A DNA stretch of 64,000 bases from Pirellulales bacterium (GTDB taxonomy: Bacteria; Planctomycetota; Planctomycetia; Pirellulales; Lacipirellulaceae). Numbering within the stretch: position 1 is the first letter of the stretch; each line of letters opens with the position of its first letter. This document shows, in pieces, positions 37,302 to 47,539 of the stretch. The notes beneath the pieces were generated by a model, which was not told the origin of the DNA, did not search any database, and worked only from the letters and a program-made list of their open reading frames with translations. The stretch covers positions 711,985-775,984 of the forward strand of contig JAHBXQ010000001.1 in NCBI GenBank assembly GCA_019636345.1, read 5' to 3'. A program made the translations under genes and the position numbers.

Positions 37302-38642
37302 ATGCCCGTGCCGTACCCTGCGTCGTTGTCTCGTCGTTCGCTCCTCCGTTCCGCTGCCGCGACCGCGGCGGCGACGTCGCTCCCCGCGTGGTTTCTTGAA
37401 GGCGCCGTGGCTCAGGAAGCGGCGCCCGTGAAAAGCCCCAACGCGCGGCCGCGGGTCGCGCTGATCGGTTGCGGCGGGATGGGGTCGTATGACGCGACCC
37501 TTGCCCAGAGGTTCGGCGACATTGTCGCGGTCTGCGACGTCGACGCGGGTCGCGCCGCCGAAGCCCGCGCGAAGTTCAATTCCGCCGAGGTCTTCTACGA
37601 CTTTCGCAAGGTCTGCGAGTCCCCCAAGATCGACGTCATCGTCAACGGCACTCCCGACCATTGGCATACGCTCGTCAACCTGCGGGCGCTCGCGGCCGGC
37701 AAGGACGTGTACGCCGAGAAGCCGCTCACGCTGACCATCGACGAAGGCAAACGGCTTGTCGCGGCGGTCAAGGCCGGCGACCGCATCCTGCAGACCGGCA
37801 GCCAGCAGCGCAGCGACCGCAACTTCCGCTTCGCGTGCGAGTTGGTCCGCAACGGTCGGCTGGGCAAAATCACGCGAGTGCAGACCTGGCTCCCCGAAGG
37901 CTTGCGCGGCGGGCCGTTCGTCGAGCGACCGGCGCCGCAGGAGCTCAACTGGGACTTCTGGCAGGGCCAGACCGCGGCCCGCTCGTACGTCCCCGAGCGA
38001 TGCCATCGCACGTTCCGGTACTGGTGGGATTACTCGGGGGGGACCGTCACCGATTGGGGCGCCCATCACAACGACATCGCCCTCTGGGGCCTGGGCCGCG
38101 ACGGCAGCGGGCCGTCCGCCGTCGAAGGACAAGGACTCGTCGAGACCGTCCCCGGCGGCTACACGGCGCCCAACGCCTACCGCATTCGCTACGCCTACGA
38201 CGACGGCGTCGAGCACATCTGCCAGTCGACCTCCGCCAACAGTTGGGGCGGGGCGGTCGTCGGCAAACCGAAGGAGGGCGAACGCTACCACGGGGTCATG
38301 TTCGAGGGCGCCGACGGCTGGCTCTTCGTCACCCGCGACGGCAAGCTCGAAGCGAGCGATCCCGAGCTGCTCGTCGCCCCGCTCCCGTCCGACGCTGTGC
38401 GACTTTACGCGAGCGACGATCACATGGCGAACTTCTTCGAGTGCGTCGCCACGCGCAAGCAGCCGATCTGCCCCGCGGAGGTCGGCCATCGCTCGGTGTC
38501 GCTGTGCCACTTGGGAACAATCGCGATCCGACTGGGCCGCAAGCTGCAGTGGGATCCCGTGGCCGAGGACTTCGTCGGCGACAAAGAAGCCTCGGGCATG
38601 CTCGTGCGCGAGATGCGCAAGCCGTACGATTACGACATGTGA
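37302..38642 (+). CDS. Gfo/Idh/MocA-family oxidoreductase, Tat-exported
   Basis: NAD(P)-dependent sugar-type oxidoreductase of 446 aa. The N-terminus has the twin-arginine signal SRRSLLRSAAATAAATSLPA. The Rossmann motif is ALIGCGGMGSYD. The family Lys is in VYAEKPLTLTIDEGK, and NGTPDHWHTLVNLRAL is the usual beta4 region. The C-terminal part (HHNDIALWGLGRDGSGP) is the catalytic-domain side, with His pairs. Planctomycetes carry many such exported paralogues, usually annotated as dehydrogenases of sugars or inositols. A second, related gene lies at the right end of the window. Confidence 0.9.
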   Translation: MPVPYPASLSRRSLLRSAAATAAATSLPAWFLEGAVAQEAAPVKSPNARPRVALIGCGGMGSYDATLAQRFGDIVAVCDVDAGRAAEARAKFNSAEVFYDFRKVCESPKIDVIVNGTPDHWHTLVNLRALAAGKDVYAEKPLTLTIDEGKRLVAAVKAGDRILQTGSQQRSDRNFRFACELVRNGRLGKITRVQTWLPEGLRGGPFVERPAPQELNWDFWQGQTAARSYVPERCHRTFRYWWDYSGGTVTDWGAHHNDIALWGLGRDGSGPSAVEGQGLVETVPGGYTAPNAYRIRYAYDDGVEHICQSTSANSWGGAVVGKPKEGERYHGVMFEGADGWLFVTRDGKLEASDPELLVAPLPSDAVRLYASDDHMANFFECVATRKQPICPAEVGHRSVSLCHLGTIAIRLGRKLQWDPVAEDFVGDKEASGMLVREMRKPYDYDM

Positions 38643-38734
38643 ACGTGAATTGCGCGACGCATGCCACAGCGTCCGTCAAAGAGTTGATTCGGCAGTGACC
38701 GCCAGATCGCTGCCCTGCCAAGCCCGGGAGAAAT

Positions 38735-39832
38735 GTGCCGACGATGTTATTGCGAACTGCGAGTGCGGGGTTGTGTTTGCTGTTGGCCGCGGGATGTTCG
38801 GGGAAGGATTCTGCCGGCGGAGGAGATTCGCCCGAGAAACTCTCGTCGAGCGCCGCAGCGACGACCGAGTCGGCGGAAGCGGCCCAATCGACCGCCGCGG
38901 GCGAACCGCTGCCGCTTGCCGAGGTGCTGGCGAGCGTCGACTTCGCCAAGTTCAAGTTCCCCGCGGAGGCGACGCGCACCGAGACCCGCGCGACCTCGGC
39001 CTTCTTCAGCATCGCCTCGCAAGGTGCTGAGCAGACACAGGCGATCGTCGCCGATTTGCGAGCCCAGCTTGCCGCCGCCGGGTGGAAGGAACTTCCCGCG
39101 AGCGACCCCGTGGTCGGCGACTGGGGATGCCAGTTGTTCTCGGCCAAGCGCGGGGTGATCCTGCAAACCAGCGTCGGAGTCAGTCGCGGCGCTGCCGACG
39201 GCGACGAGCTCAACGCGACGCTGTTGCTCGTCGGCTGCGTCGACGCCCGCGATCTTCCCCGCCCCGAGCCGCGGTCCGAGCAGTCGGCTCTCCCGTCGAT
39301 GGTCTTGTATACGACCAAGATCGACCTGAAGCAGCTTCGCGAGTTCTACGCGCGCGAGCTGGCTGCACTCGGCTGGACCGAGTGCGAATACAAAGAAGTC
39401 CCGGGGGTCGAACTCCCCCCTGCGGTCGTCGAGCGGAGCCAGTCGTTTCTCAAGCGAAGCAGTCGGCTGACGATGAACTACTTTCCCCCCGACCCCGCCG
39501 ACGCCGCGGCGGAGACCCGCGTGTTCGCCCAGGCGACGGTCGTGAAGATCGAACTGCCGATCATTCCCGACGCCCGGCTGGTGCAGTTCGCGGACGATCC
39601 GCCGTACTTGTACTACTATTGCCCGCAGGATCCCCCGGAGATTGAGTCGTTCTACCACGAGCGCCTCGCCGCGGCGGGGTACGAGCTGGAACCCGTGAAG
39701 CCCGCTCCGAGCGAGAAGGATGACGAGTCGAGCAAGATCTCGTGGCTGGCGACCCCGGCGACGGGCGACCCGTTGCTGGTCGAGTTCCTCGATCTCGGCA
39801 AGCACTCGGTCGTGCAGATCAAGAAGAAGTGA
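38735..39832 (+). CDS. Hypothetical lipoprotein (about 365 aa)
   Basis: Lipobox LLLAAGC at the N-terminus, followed by a Ser/Ala-rich linker, marks it as a lipoprotein. The body has three similar units near DFAKFKFPAEATRTETR, LKQLREFYARELAALGWTE and IESFYHERLAAAGYELEP, of the type seen in planctomycete proteins of unknown role. The start is ambiguous: GTG at 38735 lies 3 nt after GGGAGA, while the ATG at 38744 lies 12 nt after it and begins MLLRTASAGLCLLLAAGC. I list the GTG. It lies 92 bp after the Gfo/Idh/MocA gene. Confidence 0.75.
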   Translation: MPTMLLRTASAGLCLLLAAGCSGKDSAGGGDSPEKLSSSAAATTESAEAAQSTAAGEPLPLAEVLASVDFAKFKFPAEATRTETRATSAFFSIASQGAEQTQAIVADLRAQLAAAGWKELPASDPVVGDWGCQLFSAKRGVILQTSVGVSRGAADGDELNATLLLVGCVDARDLPRPEPRSEQSALPSMVLYTTKIDLKQLREFYARELAALGWTECEYKEVPGVELPPAVVERSQSFLKRSSRLTMNYFPPDPADAAAETRVFAQATVVKIELPIIPDARLVQFADDPPYLYYYCPQDPPEIESFYHERLAAAGYELEPVKPAPSEKDDESSKISWLATPATGDPLLVEFLDLGKHSVVQIKKK

Positions 39833-39906
39833 ACGCCGCGCGGAGCGGGGCTCCGACCGGCCGCGTTTCCACGCTCTCGTCAAGTATTCTCGCATCGAGC
39901 TGACGC

Positions 39907-41463
39907 ATGACACGTCGTTCCCGTCGTCGGTTGGCACTCATCTGCCTCTGCGTGTTGCCTCTCGGCGCCGCGACTCCGGCCCGGGCGGAGCAGCTCCCCC
40001 GCTCGACGCCCGAGGAGCAAGGGATCGCCGGCGCGGCGATCCTGGAGTTCGTCGAGGAACTCGACAAGTTCGACCAACTCAACAGCCTGATGTTGCTGCG
40101 GCACGGTCGCGTCGTCGCCGAGGGGTGGTGGAGGCCGTACGAACCGCAGCATCCGCACACGCTCTACTCGCTGTCGAAGAGCTTCACCTCGACCGCCGTC
40201 GGTCTGGCGATCGCCGAGGGAGAGCTTTCGCTTGACGACCCGGTGCTCGACTTCTTCCCCGGCTGGGGACCCGCGCGGCCGAGCGACAATCTCAAAGCGA
40301 TGCGGGTCCGCGACTTGCTCAACATGAACGCCGGCCAGCATGCCGAGGACGTCGCGACGATCCGATTCGACCTTAAGGAGTCGCAGGTGAAGGCGTTTTT
40401 GAATCTGCCGGTCCCCCACAAGCCGGGGACCCACTTCGTGTACAACACGCCCGCTTCGTACGTCTGCTCGGCGATCGTGAATCGCGCGACCGGGCAGTCA
40501 GTGAACGAGTATCTGCAGACTCGGCTCTACGAACCGTTGGGGATCGAGCGCCCCCGGTGGGAAAGCACGGCCGAGGGGGTCAGCCAGGGCGGGTTCGGGC
40601 TCCATCTCAAGACCGAGGACATCGCCAAGTTCGGCCAGTTGCTGCTGCAGCGCGGGCGGTGGGGAGAGGGAGACGACGCTCGGCAAATCGTCCCGGCCGA
40701 GTGGATCGACCTGGCGACCAGCCGACAGACCTCCAACGGCAGCAACCCGGCGAGCGATTGGGATCAAGGGTACGGTTATCAGTTCTGGCGCTGTCAGCCG
40801 CGGGGCGTTTACCGCGGCGACGGGGCGTTCGGGCAGTACTGCATCGTCATGCCCGAGCAGGACGCCGTGCTCGCGATGACCGGCGGCACGGGCGACATGC
40901 AGGGCGTCATGAACGTCGTTTGGCGAACCCTGGCGCCGGCGTTGTCCGCTGCAGAGCCGCTCCCCGCCGACGAAGACGCCGGGCGCCGTCTTGCCGAGCG
41001 GCTCGCCGGACTTGTCGTCCCGACGCCTGACGGCGAGCCGACCTCGCCGCGGGCTGAGGAATTCGCCGGCAAGACCTTCAAGTTCGCCCCGAACGTGCGG
41101 CAAGTCGAATCGATTCGCTTCAACTTCGCTGAAGCGGGGTCGACGATCGCTCTGCGGGCCAAGGGGCGCGACTATGCGATCGCCTGCGCGGGCGACACGT
41201 GGGGCGAGAGCGCCGTGTGGCCGCGACTGGCCGTCGACCTCCGCGGTTCCAGCGAAGACTCTCCGGCCGCGGGCGCCGGCGCGTGGACGAGCCCGAACGT
41301 CTACTTCGCCAAGATCGTGCAGTACGAAACGCCGTACTACCAGACGCTGCGCTGCGAATTCCTGGCCGGCGAATTCCTGGCCGGCGAAGTCGTGCTGACG
41401 ATGGCCGACAACGTGGCGTTCTGGGAGAACAAACCGACGACGCTCGTCGGCAAGATCGAGTGA
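39907..41463 (+). CDS. Beta-lactamase-family serine hydrolase, exported
   Basis: Penicillin-binding-protein-like serine hydrolase of 518 aa with an N-terminal signal sequence (LALICLCVLPLGAATPARAE). The SxxK motif is Ser88-Leu-Ser-Lys91 in TLYSLSKSFTS. The second motif is Tyr-Asn in FVYNTPASYVCSAIV. LLNMNAGQH is the typical family segment after the first motif. Family members act as esterases or D-alanyl carboxypeptidases; the substrate here is unknown. Near the C-terminus a 15-bp tandem duplication (41356-41370 and 41371-41385) repeats the FLAGE segment in frame. It is convergent with glnD. Confidence 0.88.
   Translation: MTRRSRRRLALICLCVLPLGAATPARAEQLPRSTPEEQGIAGAAILEFVEELDKFDQLNSLMLLRHGRVVAEGWWRPYEPQHPHTLYSLSKSFTSTAVGLAIAEGELSLDDPVLDFFPGWGPARPSDNLKAMRVRDLLNMNAGQHAEDVATIRFDLKESQVKAFLNLPVPHKPGTHFVYNTPASYVCSAIVNRATGQSVNEYLQTRLYEPLGIERPRWESTAEGVSQGGFGLHLKTEDIAKFGQLLLQRGRWGEGDDARQIVPAEWIDLATSRQTSNGSNPASDWDQGYGYQFWRCQPRGVYRGDGAFGQYCIVMPEQDAVLAMTGGTGDMQGVMNVVWRTLAPALSAAEPLPADEDAGRRLAERLAGLVVPTPDGEPTSPRAEEFAGKTFKFAPNVRQVESIRFNFAEAGSTIALRAKGRDYAIACAGDTWGESAVWPRLAVDLRGSSEDSPAAGAGAWTSPNVYFAKIVQYETPYYQTLRCEFLAGEFLAGEVVLTMADNVAFWENKPTTLVGKIE
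41356..41385. repeat. In-frame 15-bp tandem duplication in the serine hydrolase gene
   Basis: GAATTCCTGGCCGGC occurs twice in direct succession and adds EFLAG to the protein without breaking the frame. Confidence 0.9.
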
Positions 41464-41503
41464 TTCGCCGGGCTGTTCGCGACGCAGGCGATCGAACGAC
41501 GAG

Positions 41504-44128
41504 TCACTGTGCGCTGGTGATCACGCCGAGCAGTTCCTCCTTGATGCGGCCCAATTGGTCCGCGTCGGTCGCCTTCCGTTCCTCGCGGTCGGTCACGTAG
41601 AACACGTCGACCACTTGATCCAGATAGGTGCCGATCTTGGCGTGGCGGATCGTCAAGTCAAGGTCGTGCAGCTTGCGCGCCAGATCGTAAAGCAGGCCCA
41701 GCCGGTCGAAGGTGAAGACCTCGACGATCGTGCACTCGGCCGAGGTGGTCGTGTCGATTCGAACTTGCGACGGCAACTGCGTGAGCTTGGCGGTCTGCTC
41801 GGCTCGATCGCGGCCCCACACTTGGCGAAACTTGGGAGGCTCGTGTCGGTCGACCGAGCCGGCCATCAGGCGGGCGATCTCGTCGAGCCGCTCCAAGGGC
41901 GTGCCGTCGGGGTAATCGGGATCGGTCGCCACGTACCTCAAGACCAAGAGTTCGCCCGGCAGCGTTTCGCTGTCGGCGGCAAGGATCTGCAGCCCGCGGC
42001 TCGACAACGCGCCGGCCATGCCCGAGAAGGCGCCTCGCCCCGGCCCTTGGTCGACCCCCGCGAGGAACTCGACCGTCTTCGTCCCGGGCTGATTCGCCCC
42101 CCAGGCGACCGCGCCGCGGGCCGCCAGTTGCCGAAACCGACGCAACGCGTCGGCCAGCGCCCGCGGTTCGCACGCGGCCAACAGCCCCTGCGGCAGGGAG
42201 TCGGCTTGGTGGGCGTACCACGGGTCGTTCCGCTCGGCGTCGGTCAAGCTGCGCAGAACTTGCCGGCGGCGCTCGGCAAGGCCGACGTGGTCGGTGCCGG
42301 TCACCCCGATGCCCAACTCCGCGAGCGTACGGTGATAGAGCCCGACCAGCACTTCGACCTTCCAATCGGTGAGCACATCGGGTCCCACGGCCGCAAGGTC
42401 GGCGCAGGTGAGCACGAACAGCATCCGCGCGCGTTGGCTTGTTCGCACCAAGTCGGCGAACTCGGCAAGAAGCTTGGCGTCGCTCGTATCGCGACGAAAC
42501 GCCAAGTGGGACATCGCCAAGTGCCGCAGCACGAGAAACTCCAGGTCGTCGACGTCGGCTGCGAGGAGCCCCAACCGGACGCCGGTCTCGCGGGCAAGCT
42601 GTCCGCCGATCTCGCTGTGATCCCCTTCGCGCCCCTTGCCCAGATCATGCAGCAGCAGCGCGAGATGGAGAATGCGTTTGTTCTTGATTGCGCGGTAGGC
42701 GTCCCCCAACGGGCCGGGCTGATTGGCGAACTCCGCCGCGCGCCGCACCGCCAGCAGGCAGTGCTCGTCGACCGTGTACTTGTGATACTGGTTGAACTGC
42801 AGCAGGCACCGCGCGTGCTTCATCGCCGGGATGATCCGCTCCAGATAACCAAGTTCGTGCAGCCGCGCGAGCACGTCCCCGACGAGCGCCGGGTCGGGCA
42901 AGATCGCCAAGAACCGCTGCGCCGCCGCGGAGGACAGATCCTCGCTGCACTCGGGGGCGCCCAGCAGCAGGGCGCTCCACACGCCCTGATCGAACGGCTT
43001 CTTCTCGCGGACCGACAACTCGACCAGTTCAATCGCCGCGTCGAGATTGCCGCGGATCCGCGACAACCCCGCGGGGGTCGCGGAGATCGACGACACCCCG
43101 ACCTTGACGTCCCCCGCGACGGTCCGGCCCAGCACGGGGTCGAGCACGCGCGAGACCGTCGACGCGGTCGCCGCGGCCACGCGTCGCCGCACGAGCTGCC
43201 ACAAGTGGTTCGTGTGGCGAAAGTAATCGCGCATGAACTGCTCGACCGGCAGCAGCCCCTCGCCCCCGCGGTAGCCGAACTTCTCCGCGATCCGCAGTTG
43301 CTCGGCCCGGTCGAGCAGGTCCTTGGCCGTGCCGGCGTGAAAGTGCATCTCGTTCCGCAGCCGCAGCAGCAGCGATTGAGCCGACTGGTACCGGCGATGT
43401 TCCAGCTTCGAGAGGGCCCCCATCATGAACAGCCGGTCGGGGTCCGACTCGCCGCTGTCGATGAAACCGAACCAGCGGACGAGATGGAGATCGCGCAGCC
43501 CTCCCCGCGAGCGTTTCACGTGGGGCTCGAGCTGGTAGACGCTTTCCCCGTACTGATCGCGCTCGGCGTTCCGCGCCGCTTCGAGGGACCGGGCGACGGC
43601 CTTGGCCCGTCGGCGAACCATCCGGGAGAACGTTTCGCGAAACTGGTCGAACAGCGGTTGGTTGCCCGAGAGGAGCCGCGCGTCGATCAGCGACGAACAA
43701 ACGACCGCATCCTCGCGAGCCATCTGCACCGCTTCGGCCGGGGTGCGCACGCTGTGCCCCAGTTGGAGTCCCGTGTCGTAAATCGCCTGAGTGAACTCGC
43801 GCACCAGCGGCGCGAGCGGGACGCCCCCGGGGGAGTGCAGCACCATAAGATCGACGTCGGAATAGGGCGCCGCCTGTCGCCGACCGTGGCTGCCGAGTTC
43901 CACGAGGGCCACCCGCGTGCGGACCTCGCCGTACTGCGTCTCGAACGAGTCGACGGCCGCGAGAAAGAGCTTCTGCAGCACCCCGTCGATGAGCGACGCA
44001 AGCCGGGCGCACACCTGAATCGAGTCGAGCCCCCGATCGTGCAACTCGGCGATCCGTTGCCGCCCCGCGACCAGTTCCTCGCGAGCCGACTGGATAAGCT
44101 CGGCTCGTGAGGAATCAGCGGCGGACAT
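41504..44128 (-). CDS. glnD: [Protein-PII] uridylyltransferase / uridylyl-removing enzyme
   Basis: Senses glutamine and adds UMP to PII when glutamine is low. The product is a 874-aa protein from the ATG at 44128. The N-terminal nucleotidyltransferase domain has LVELGSHGRRQAAPYSDVDL, with the GS motif and the Asp pair. The middle HD phosphohydrolase domain has TVDEHCLLAVRRA and LLLHDLGKGREGDHSEIG. The C-terminal ~200 residues are two ACT domains that bind glutamine. Length matches GlnD. It is the last gene of the minus-strand cluster amt, glnB, glnD, in the same direction as its target. Confidence 0.95.
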   Translation of the reverse strand: MSAADSSRAELIQSAREELVAGRQRIAELHDRGLDSIQVCARLASLIDGVLQKLFLAAVDSFETQYGEVRTRVALVELGSHGRRQAAPYSDVDLMVLHSPGGVPLAPLVREFTQAIYDTGLQLGHSVRTPAEAVQMAREDAVVCSSLIDARLLSGNQPLFDQFRETFSRMVRRRAKAVARSLEAARNAERDQYGESVYQLEPHVKRSRGGLRDLHLVRWFGFIDSGESDPDRLFMMGALSKLEHRRYQSAQSLLLRLRNEMHFHAGTAKDLLDRAEQLRIAEKFGYRGGEGLLPVEQFMRDYFRHTNHLWQLVRRRVAAATASTVSRVLDPVLGRTVAGDVKVGVSSISATPAGLSRIRGNLDAAIELVELSVREKKPFDQGVWSALLLGAPECSEDLSSAAAQRFLAILPDPALVGDVLARLHELGYLERIIPAMKHARCLLQFNQYHKYTVDEHCLLAVRRAAEFANQPGPLGDAYRAIKNKRILHLALLLHDLGKGREGDHSEIGGQLARETGVRLGLLAADVDDLEFLVLRHLAMSHLAFRRDTSDAKLLAEFADLVRTSQRARMLFVLTCADLAAVGPDVLTDWKVEVLVGLYHRTLAELGIGVTGTDHVGLAERRRQVLRSLTDAERNDPWYAHQADSLPQGLLAACEPRALADALRRFRQLAARGAVAWGANQPGTKTVEFLAGVDQGPGRGAFSGMAGALSSRGLQILAADSETLPGELLVLRYVATDPDYPDGTPLERLDEIARLMAGSVDRHEPPKFRQVWGRDRAEQTAKLTQLPSQVRIDTTTSAECTIVEVFTFDRLGLLYDLARKLHDLDLTIRHAKIGTYLDQVVDVFYVTDREERKATDADQLGRIKEELLGVITSAQ

Positions 44129-44302
44129 GATGCGAGCTGTCAATCACGAAGCGGCTTGCGAGAAGACGATCACGAAGCACGGAGCACGCAGGCGGTGCGG
44201 TTCGGCCGATCCCAGGCAGGAGGACCACACGTCGCCTGAACGAGACATAACGTCAGGGCGGCAGCGTTTCGCCAACCCGTTTCCCGGGCTCTGTCTCATC
44301 CC

Positions 44303-44734
<432 letters not shown>

Positions 44735-44797
44735 CTAGTGGAGCGACGAGGGGACCGGGGGAGCGGAGCGCCCCCGCGTCGCCCTGTCAGGCTTCCC

Positions 44798-46249
44798 TCA
44801 CGCATAAATGTAGCCTTCCTCGCCGTGCTCGATGAGGTCGAGCCCGCGGCGTTCGTCCTGCTCGCTTACCCGCAGGCCGACCATTGCGTCGACAAGTTTG
44901 AGAATGACGAACGTCGCCACGAGACTGAAGACGATCGTTACGCCCACGGCCACGACTTGGCCGATCAACAGCCGCGTCCCGCCCCCCTCGACCAGCCCCA
45001 GCTTGTTGCCGGCGTCGATGTCCCAGCAGGCGCGCGTGGCGAAGACGCCGGTGAGGATCGCCCCCAACGTCCCGCCGACGCCGTGCACGCCGAAGGCGTC
45101 CAGCGCGTCGTCGTAGCCGAACCGCCCCTTGAGCTTGCCGCACGCCAGGGCGCAGATCGCTCCGGCGGCGAATCCCATGGCGAGCGCGGGCATCGGGTTG
45201 ACGAACCCCGCTGCCGGCGTGATGCACACCAATCCCGCGACGGCGCCCGACGCGGCGCCCAGCACGCTCGGCTTGCCGTTGTGGAGCCACTCGTACGCCG
45301 ACCATCCCAGCACGCCGGCCGCGGCCGAGAAATGGGTCACGGCGAACGCGCTCGACGCGAGATGATCGCTGAGCAGTTCGCTTCCCGCGTTGAATCCGAA
45401 CCATCCGACCCACAGCATTCCCGCGCCCAGCACGGTGTAGGTGAGATTATGGGGCCGCATGTCCTCGTGCCCGAACCCGCCGCGGCGTCCGATGATCAGG
45501 GCGCACAGCAAGGCCGAGATTCCCGAACTGATGTGAACGACCGTCCCCCCGGCGAAATCGAGGGCCCCCCCGGCCCAGGAGTTTCCTTCGCCGGCTTCGA
45601 TGGCGGCGGTCGTGTCGAACGCCAGAATTCCCCCGTCCCACACCCAGTGGCACAGCGGGCAGTAGACGATCGTCCCCCACAGGATGCTGAACAGCACCAT
45701 CGCTTTGAACTTCATCCGCTCGGCGAACGCCCCGCAGATCAAGGCGGGCGTGATGATGAAGAACATCCCCTGGAACAGCATGTGGCAGTACATCGGGATC
45801 GGAGTCCCGTCCACGTCGTACGTCGGTTCCTTCGGTTCGCCCGCCGATTCGTCCCAGGTCCGCTCAACCCCCTTCATAAACAGGTATTCGCCGTTGCCGA
45901 CGTAGGGTTCGTCGCCGCCGAACGCGAGGGAGTAGCCGTACAAGGCCCACAGCACGGTCATCAGGCCCATGAGGAACAGGCACTGCATCATGACGCTCAA
46001 CACGTTCTTCTTTCGGACCAAGCCGCCGTAGAACATGGCCAAGCCCGGCGCCGTCATAAACAGCACCAGCGCACTGCTGGTGAGCATCCAGGCCGTGTTG
46101 CCGGCCAGCAAGGCGGCGTCGGCGGTCTCGGCGACCGCAGCGAGATCGACGACCGGTTCGCCCTCTTGTCCGAAAGCCGTCGGGGCGAGGAACGTGACCG
46201 CGATGCCGGCGACAGTCGCGGCAACGGCGCGCGTAAGGAGAGTCGACAT
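44798..46249 (-). CDS. amt: Ammonium transporter (Amt/MEP/Rh)
   Basis: Ammonium channel of 483 aa from the ATG at 46249. The N-terminus is a cleavable-looking signal (TVAGIAVTFLAPTAFGQEGE). Eleven or so membrane helices follow. Family motifs are TAPGLAMFYGGLVRKKNVLS, GAFAERMKF, GGTVVHISSGISALL (first pore His), GWFGFNAGS, and VHGVGGTLGAILTGVFA (second His). The long insert between helices near residues 100-130 (GDEPYVGNGEYLFMKG) is periplasmic. The cytoplasmic C-terminal tail ends DLIEHGEEGYIYA, where PII could bind. It is the first gene of the nitrogen-control cluster, 156 bp upstream of glnB. Confidence 0.95.
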   Translation of the reverse strand: MSTLLTRAVAATVAGIAVTFLAPTAFGQEGEPVVDLAAVAETADAALLAGNTAWMLTSSALVLFMTAPGLAMFYGGLVRKKNVLSVMMQCLFLMGLMTVLWALYGYSLAFGGDEPYVGNGEYLFMKGVERTWDESAGEPKEPTYDVDGTPIPMYCHMLFQGMFFIITPALICGAFAERMKFKAMVLFSILWGTIVYCPLCHWVWDGGILAFDTTAAIEAGEGNSWAGGALDFAGGTVVHISSGISALLCALIIGRRGGFGHEDMRPHNLTYTVLGAGMLWVGWFGFNAGSELLSDHLASSAFAVTHFSAAAGVLGWSAYEWLHNGKPSVLGAASGAVAGLVCITPAAGFVNPMPALAMGFAAGAICALACGKLKGRFGYDDALDAFGVHGVGGTLGAILTGVFATRACWDIDAGNKLGLVEGGGTRLLIGQVVAVGVTIVFSLVATFVILKLVDAMVGLRVSEQDERRGLDLIEHGEEGYIYA

Positions 46250-46312
46250 GACATGACCGCCTTGCTGTAGTGTTGATCCCAATCCGGGAACGCCCGGTCC
46301 GCGACTGGGTGT

Positions 46313-46341
46313 AGGATAGAAATGCAACTGCGCGGCGTAAA
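46313..46341 (-). promoter_or_regulatory. Candidate promoter of amt
   Basis: On the minus strand TTTACG (46336-46341) and TATCCT (46313-46318) are 17 bp apart, about 64 bp before the amt ATG. The match to consensus is moderate. No sigma54-type GG-N10-GC signature was seen. Confidence 0.25.
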
Positions 46342-46411
46342 GGAGAAGTTATGAGCCGTTCGCCGGGCAAGCGTCCCGCCCAGGCGGCGCAGGGCCCGTC
46401 GAGTCGCCTGC

Positions 46412-46954
46412 TCAGGGGGTCGGCTTCGCCCACGGCACGTCAGGGGTCCCGTCTGCGGCGTTGGCCGCACGGGCGAGAACGAACAGATAATCGCTGATGC
46501 GGTTCAAGTATTGAACCGTCAGGGGTCGGACGGGAGCCTCGGCGGCGAGCGCAACGACCCCTCGCTCGGCCCGCCGGCAGACGCACCGGGCCGCGTGAAG
46601 AGCGGCTGCTTGGGGAGTTCCTCCCGGCAGGATGAAGGTCTTCAGCGGGGCGAGCCCCGACTCGAACTCGTCGATCTCGCGCTCGATTCGCGCGACGACC
46701 TCTTCGCCCAACAGCGGCAAACCCGTTGCGTCGGGAGCGGCCAGTTCCGAGCCGAGACAGAACAGTTCGTGCTGCAGCCGCTCGACCGCCGCGTCGAGGG
46801 GCGCCGGCAACGTCGCCGCTCGGGCCACGCCGAGAAAGGCGTTCAGCTCGTCGAGCGTGCCGTAGGCCTCGAGTCGCGGGTCGCACTTGCGGACCTTTCG
46901 CCCGCCGAACAGCGAGGTCTCGCCCGTGTCGCCCTGGCGCGTGTAGATCTTCAT
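46412..46954 (-). CDS. Cob(I)alamin adenosyltransferase (PduO-type)
   Basis: Transfers the adenosyl group of ATP to cob(I)alamin to make coenzyme B12. The protein has 180 aa. PduO signatures are KIYTRQGDTGETSLFGGRKV, RLEAYGTLDELNAFLGVAR, FILPGGTPQAAALHAARCVC and RRAERGVVAL, then YLNRISDYLFVLARAANA. Length is normal. It lies 162 bp upstream of amt on the same strand. The link to nitrogen genes is probably only positional, because the nearest B12-related gene is the distant cobA-hemD. Confidence 0.94.
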   Translation of the reverse strand: MKIYTRQGDTGETSLFGGRKVRKCDPRLEAYGTLDELNAFLGVARAATLPAPLDAAVERLQHELFCLGSELAAPDATGLPLLGEEVVARIEREIDEFESGLAPLKTFILPGGTPQAAALHAARCVCRRAERGVVALAAEAPVRPLTVQYLNRISDYLFVLARAANAADGTPDVPWAKPTP

Positions 46955-47539
46955 CGGGGATTCTCACAGGAATGCGAAAGCGCGGCGATCAAAGGGGGAC
47001 AGGGAGTCGTGCTTCCCTGTCCCGCGCTCCAGGCAAGCTGAGGACAAACGACGACTCCCCTTGCCCAGTGATCGGTCGTTCCAAATGTAACGATCGTACG
47101 GCTGAGGGCGAGGGTCGCAGTTCTGCGGGATCCGTGCCACGGGGGGGATGGAGGGCTCGTCACGGGGAGGCGCATGAGGGAACGGGGAGTCTTTGTCGGC
47201 GTTCCCGGCGTCGAAAGCCAAGTCATCAGTGGGAAAACGACGCACGCCCCGCGTTGAGGGGTCCCGCTTGGCCCGTCGGCGGGTTTGCGGATTAGGCAAT
47301 CCGGGGAGTTTTGCGAGTTGCCCGTCGCTGGGGCGATGACGACAATGTAGGCTTACCGTGCCTCGCCCGATGCGAGCCGCTCCCGCGGCGCCTCGGGCCA
47401 GGGAGGACACGACGGCTGCGGCGCTCCGCTGACGCCGTCCCTGTCTGTTTCAGTCGTTCAAACACCCGTAATGAACAGCCGACCGCCGCCGCTGGCGGTC
47501 CTGGTTTCGCCTCCAATCGTCGCGAAGAAGGAGCCCTCG
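46955..47539. other. 585-bp gap with a strong hairpin
   Basis: No credible gene. The open frames here lack protein-like composition. The GGGACAGGGA (46996-47005) / TCCCTGTCCC (47014-47023) hairpin lies just upstream of the adenosyltransferase. The right part precedes the HlyD-like gene and should hold its promoter. Confidence 0.5.
46996..47023. repeat. 10-bp perfect hairpin
   Basis: GGGACAGGGA and TCCCTGTCCC with an 8-nt loop. It contains the GGGACAGG core also found at the ends of the MITE-like element at 17808, so the two may be related. Confidence 0.65.

Noticed and set aside
41555-44110. 851-codon open frame antisense to glnD
   Set aside because: GlnD has a complete set of domains. The antisense product has no recognisable pattern.
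46964-47410. 148-codon minus-strand frame in the gap left of the HlyD-like gene
   Set aside because: It is rich in Arg and Pro with a simple-sequence look, covers a strong hairpin, and has no start signal.
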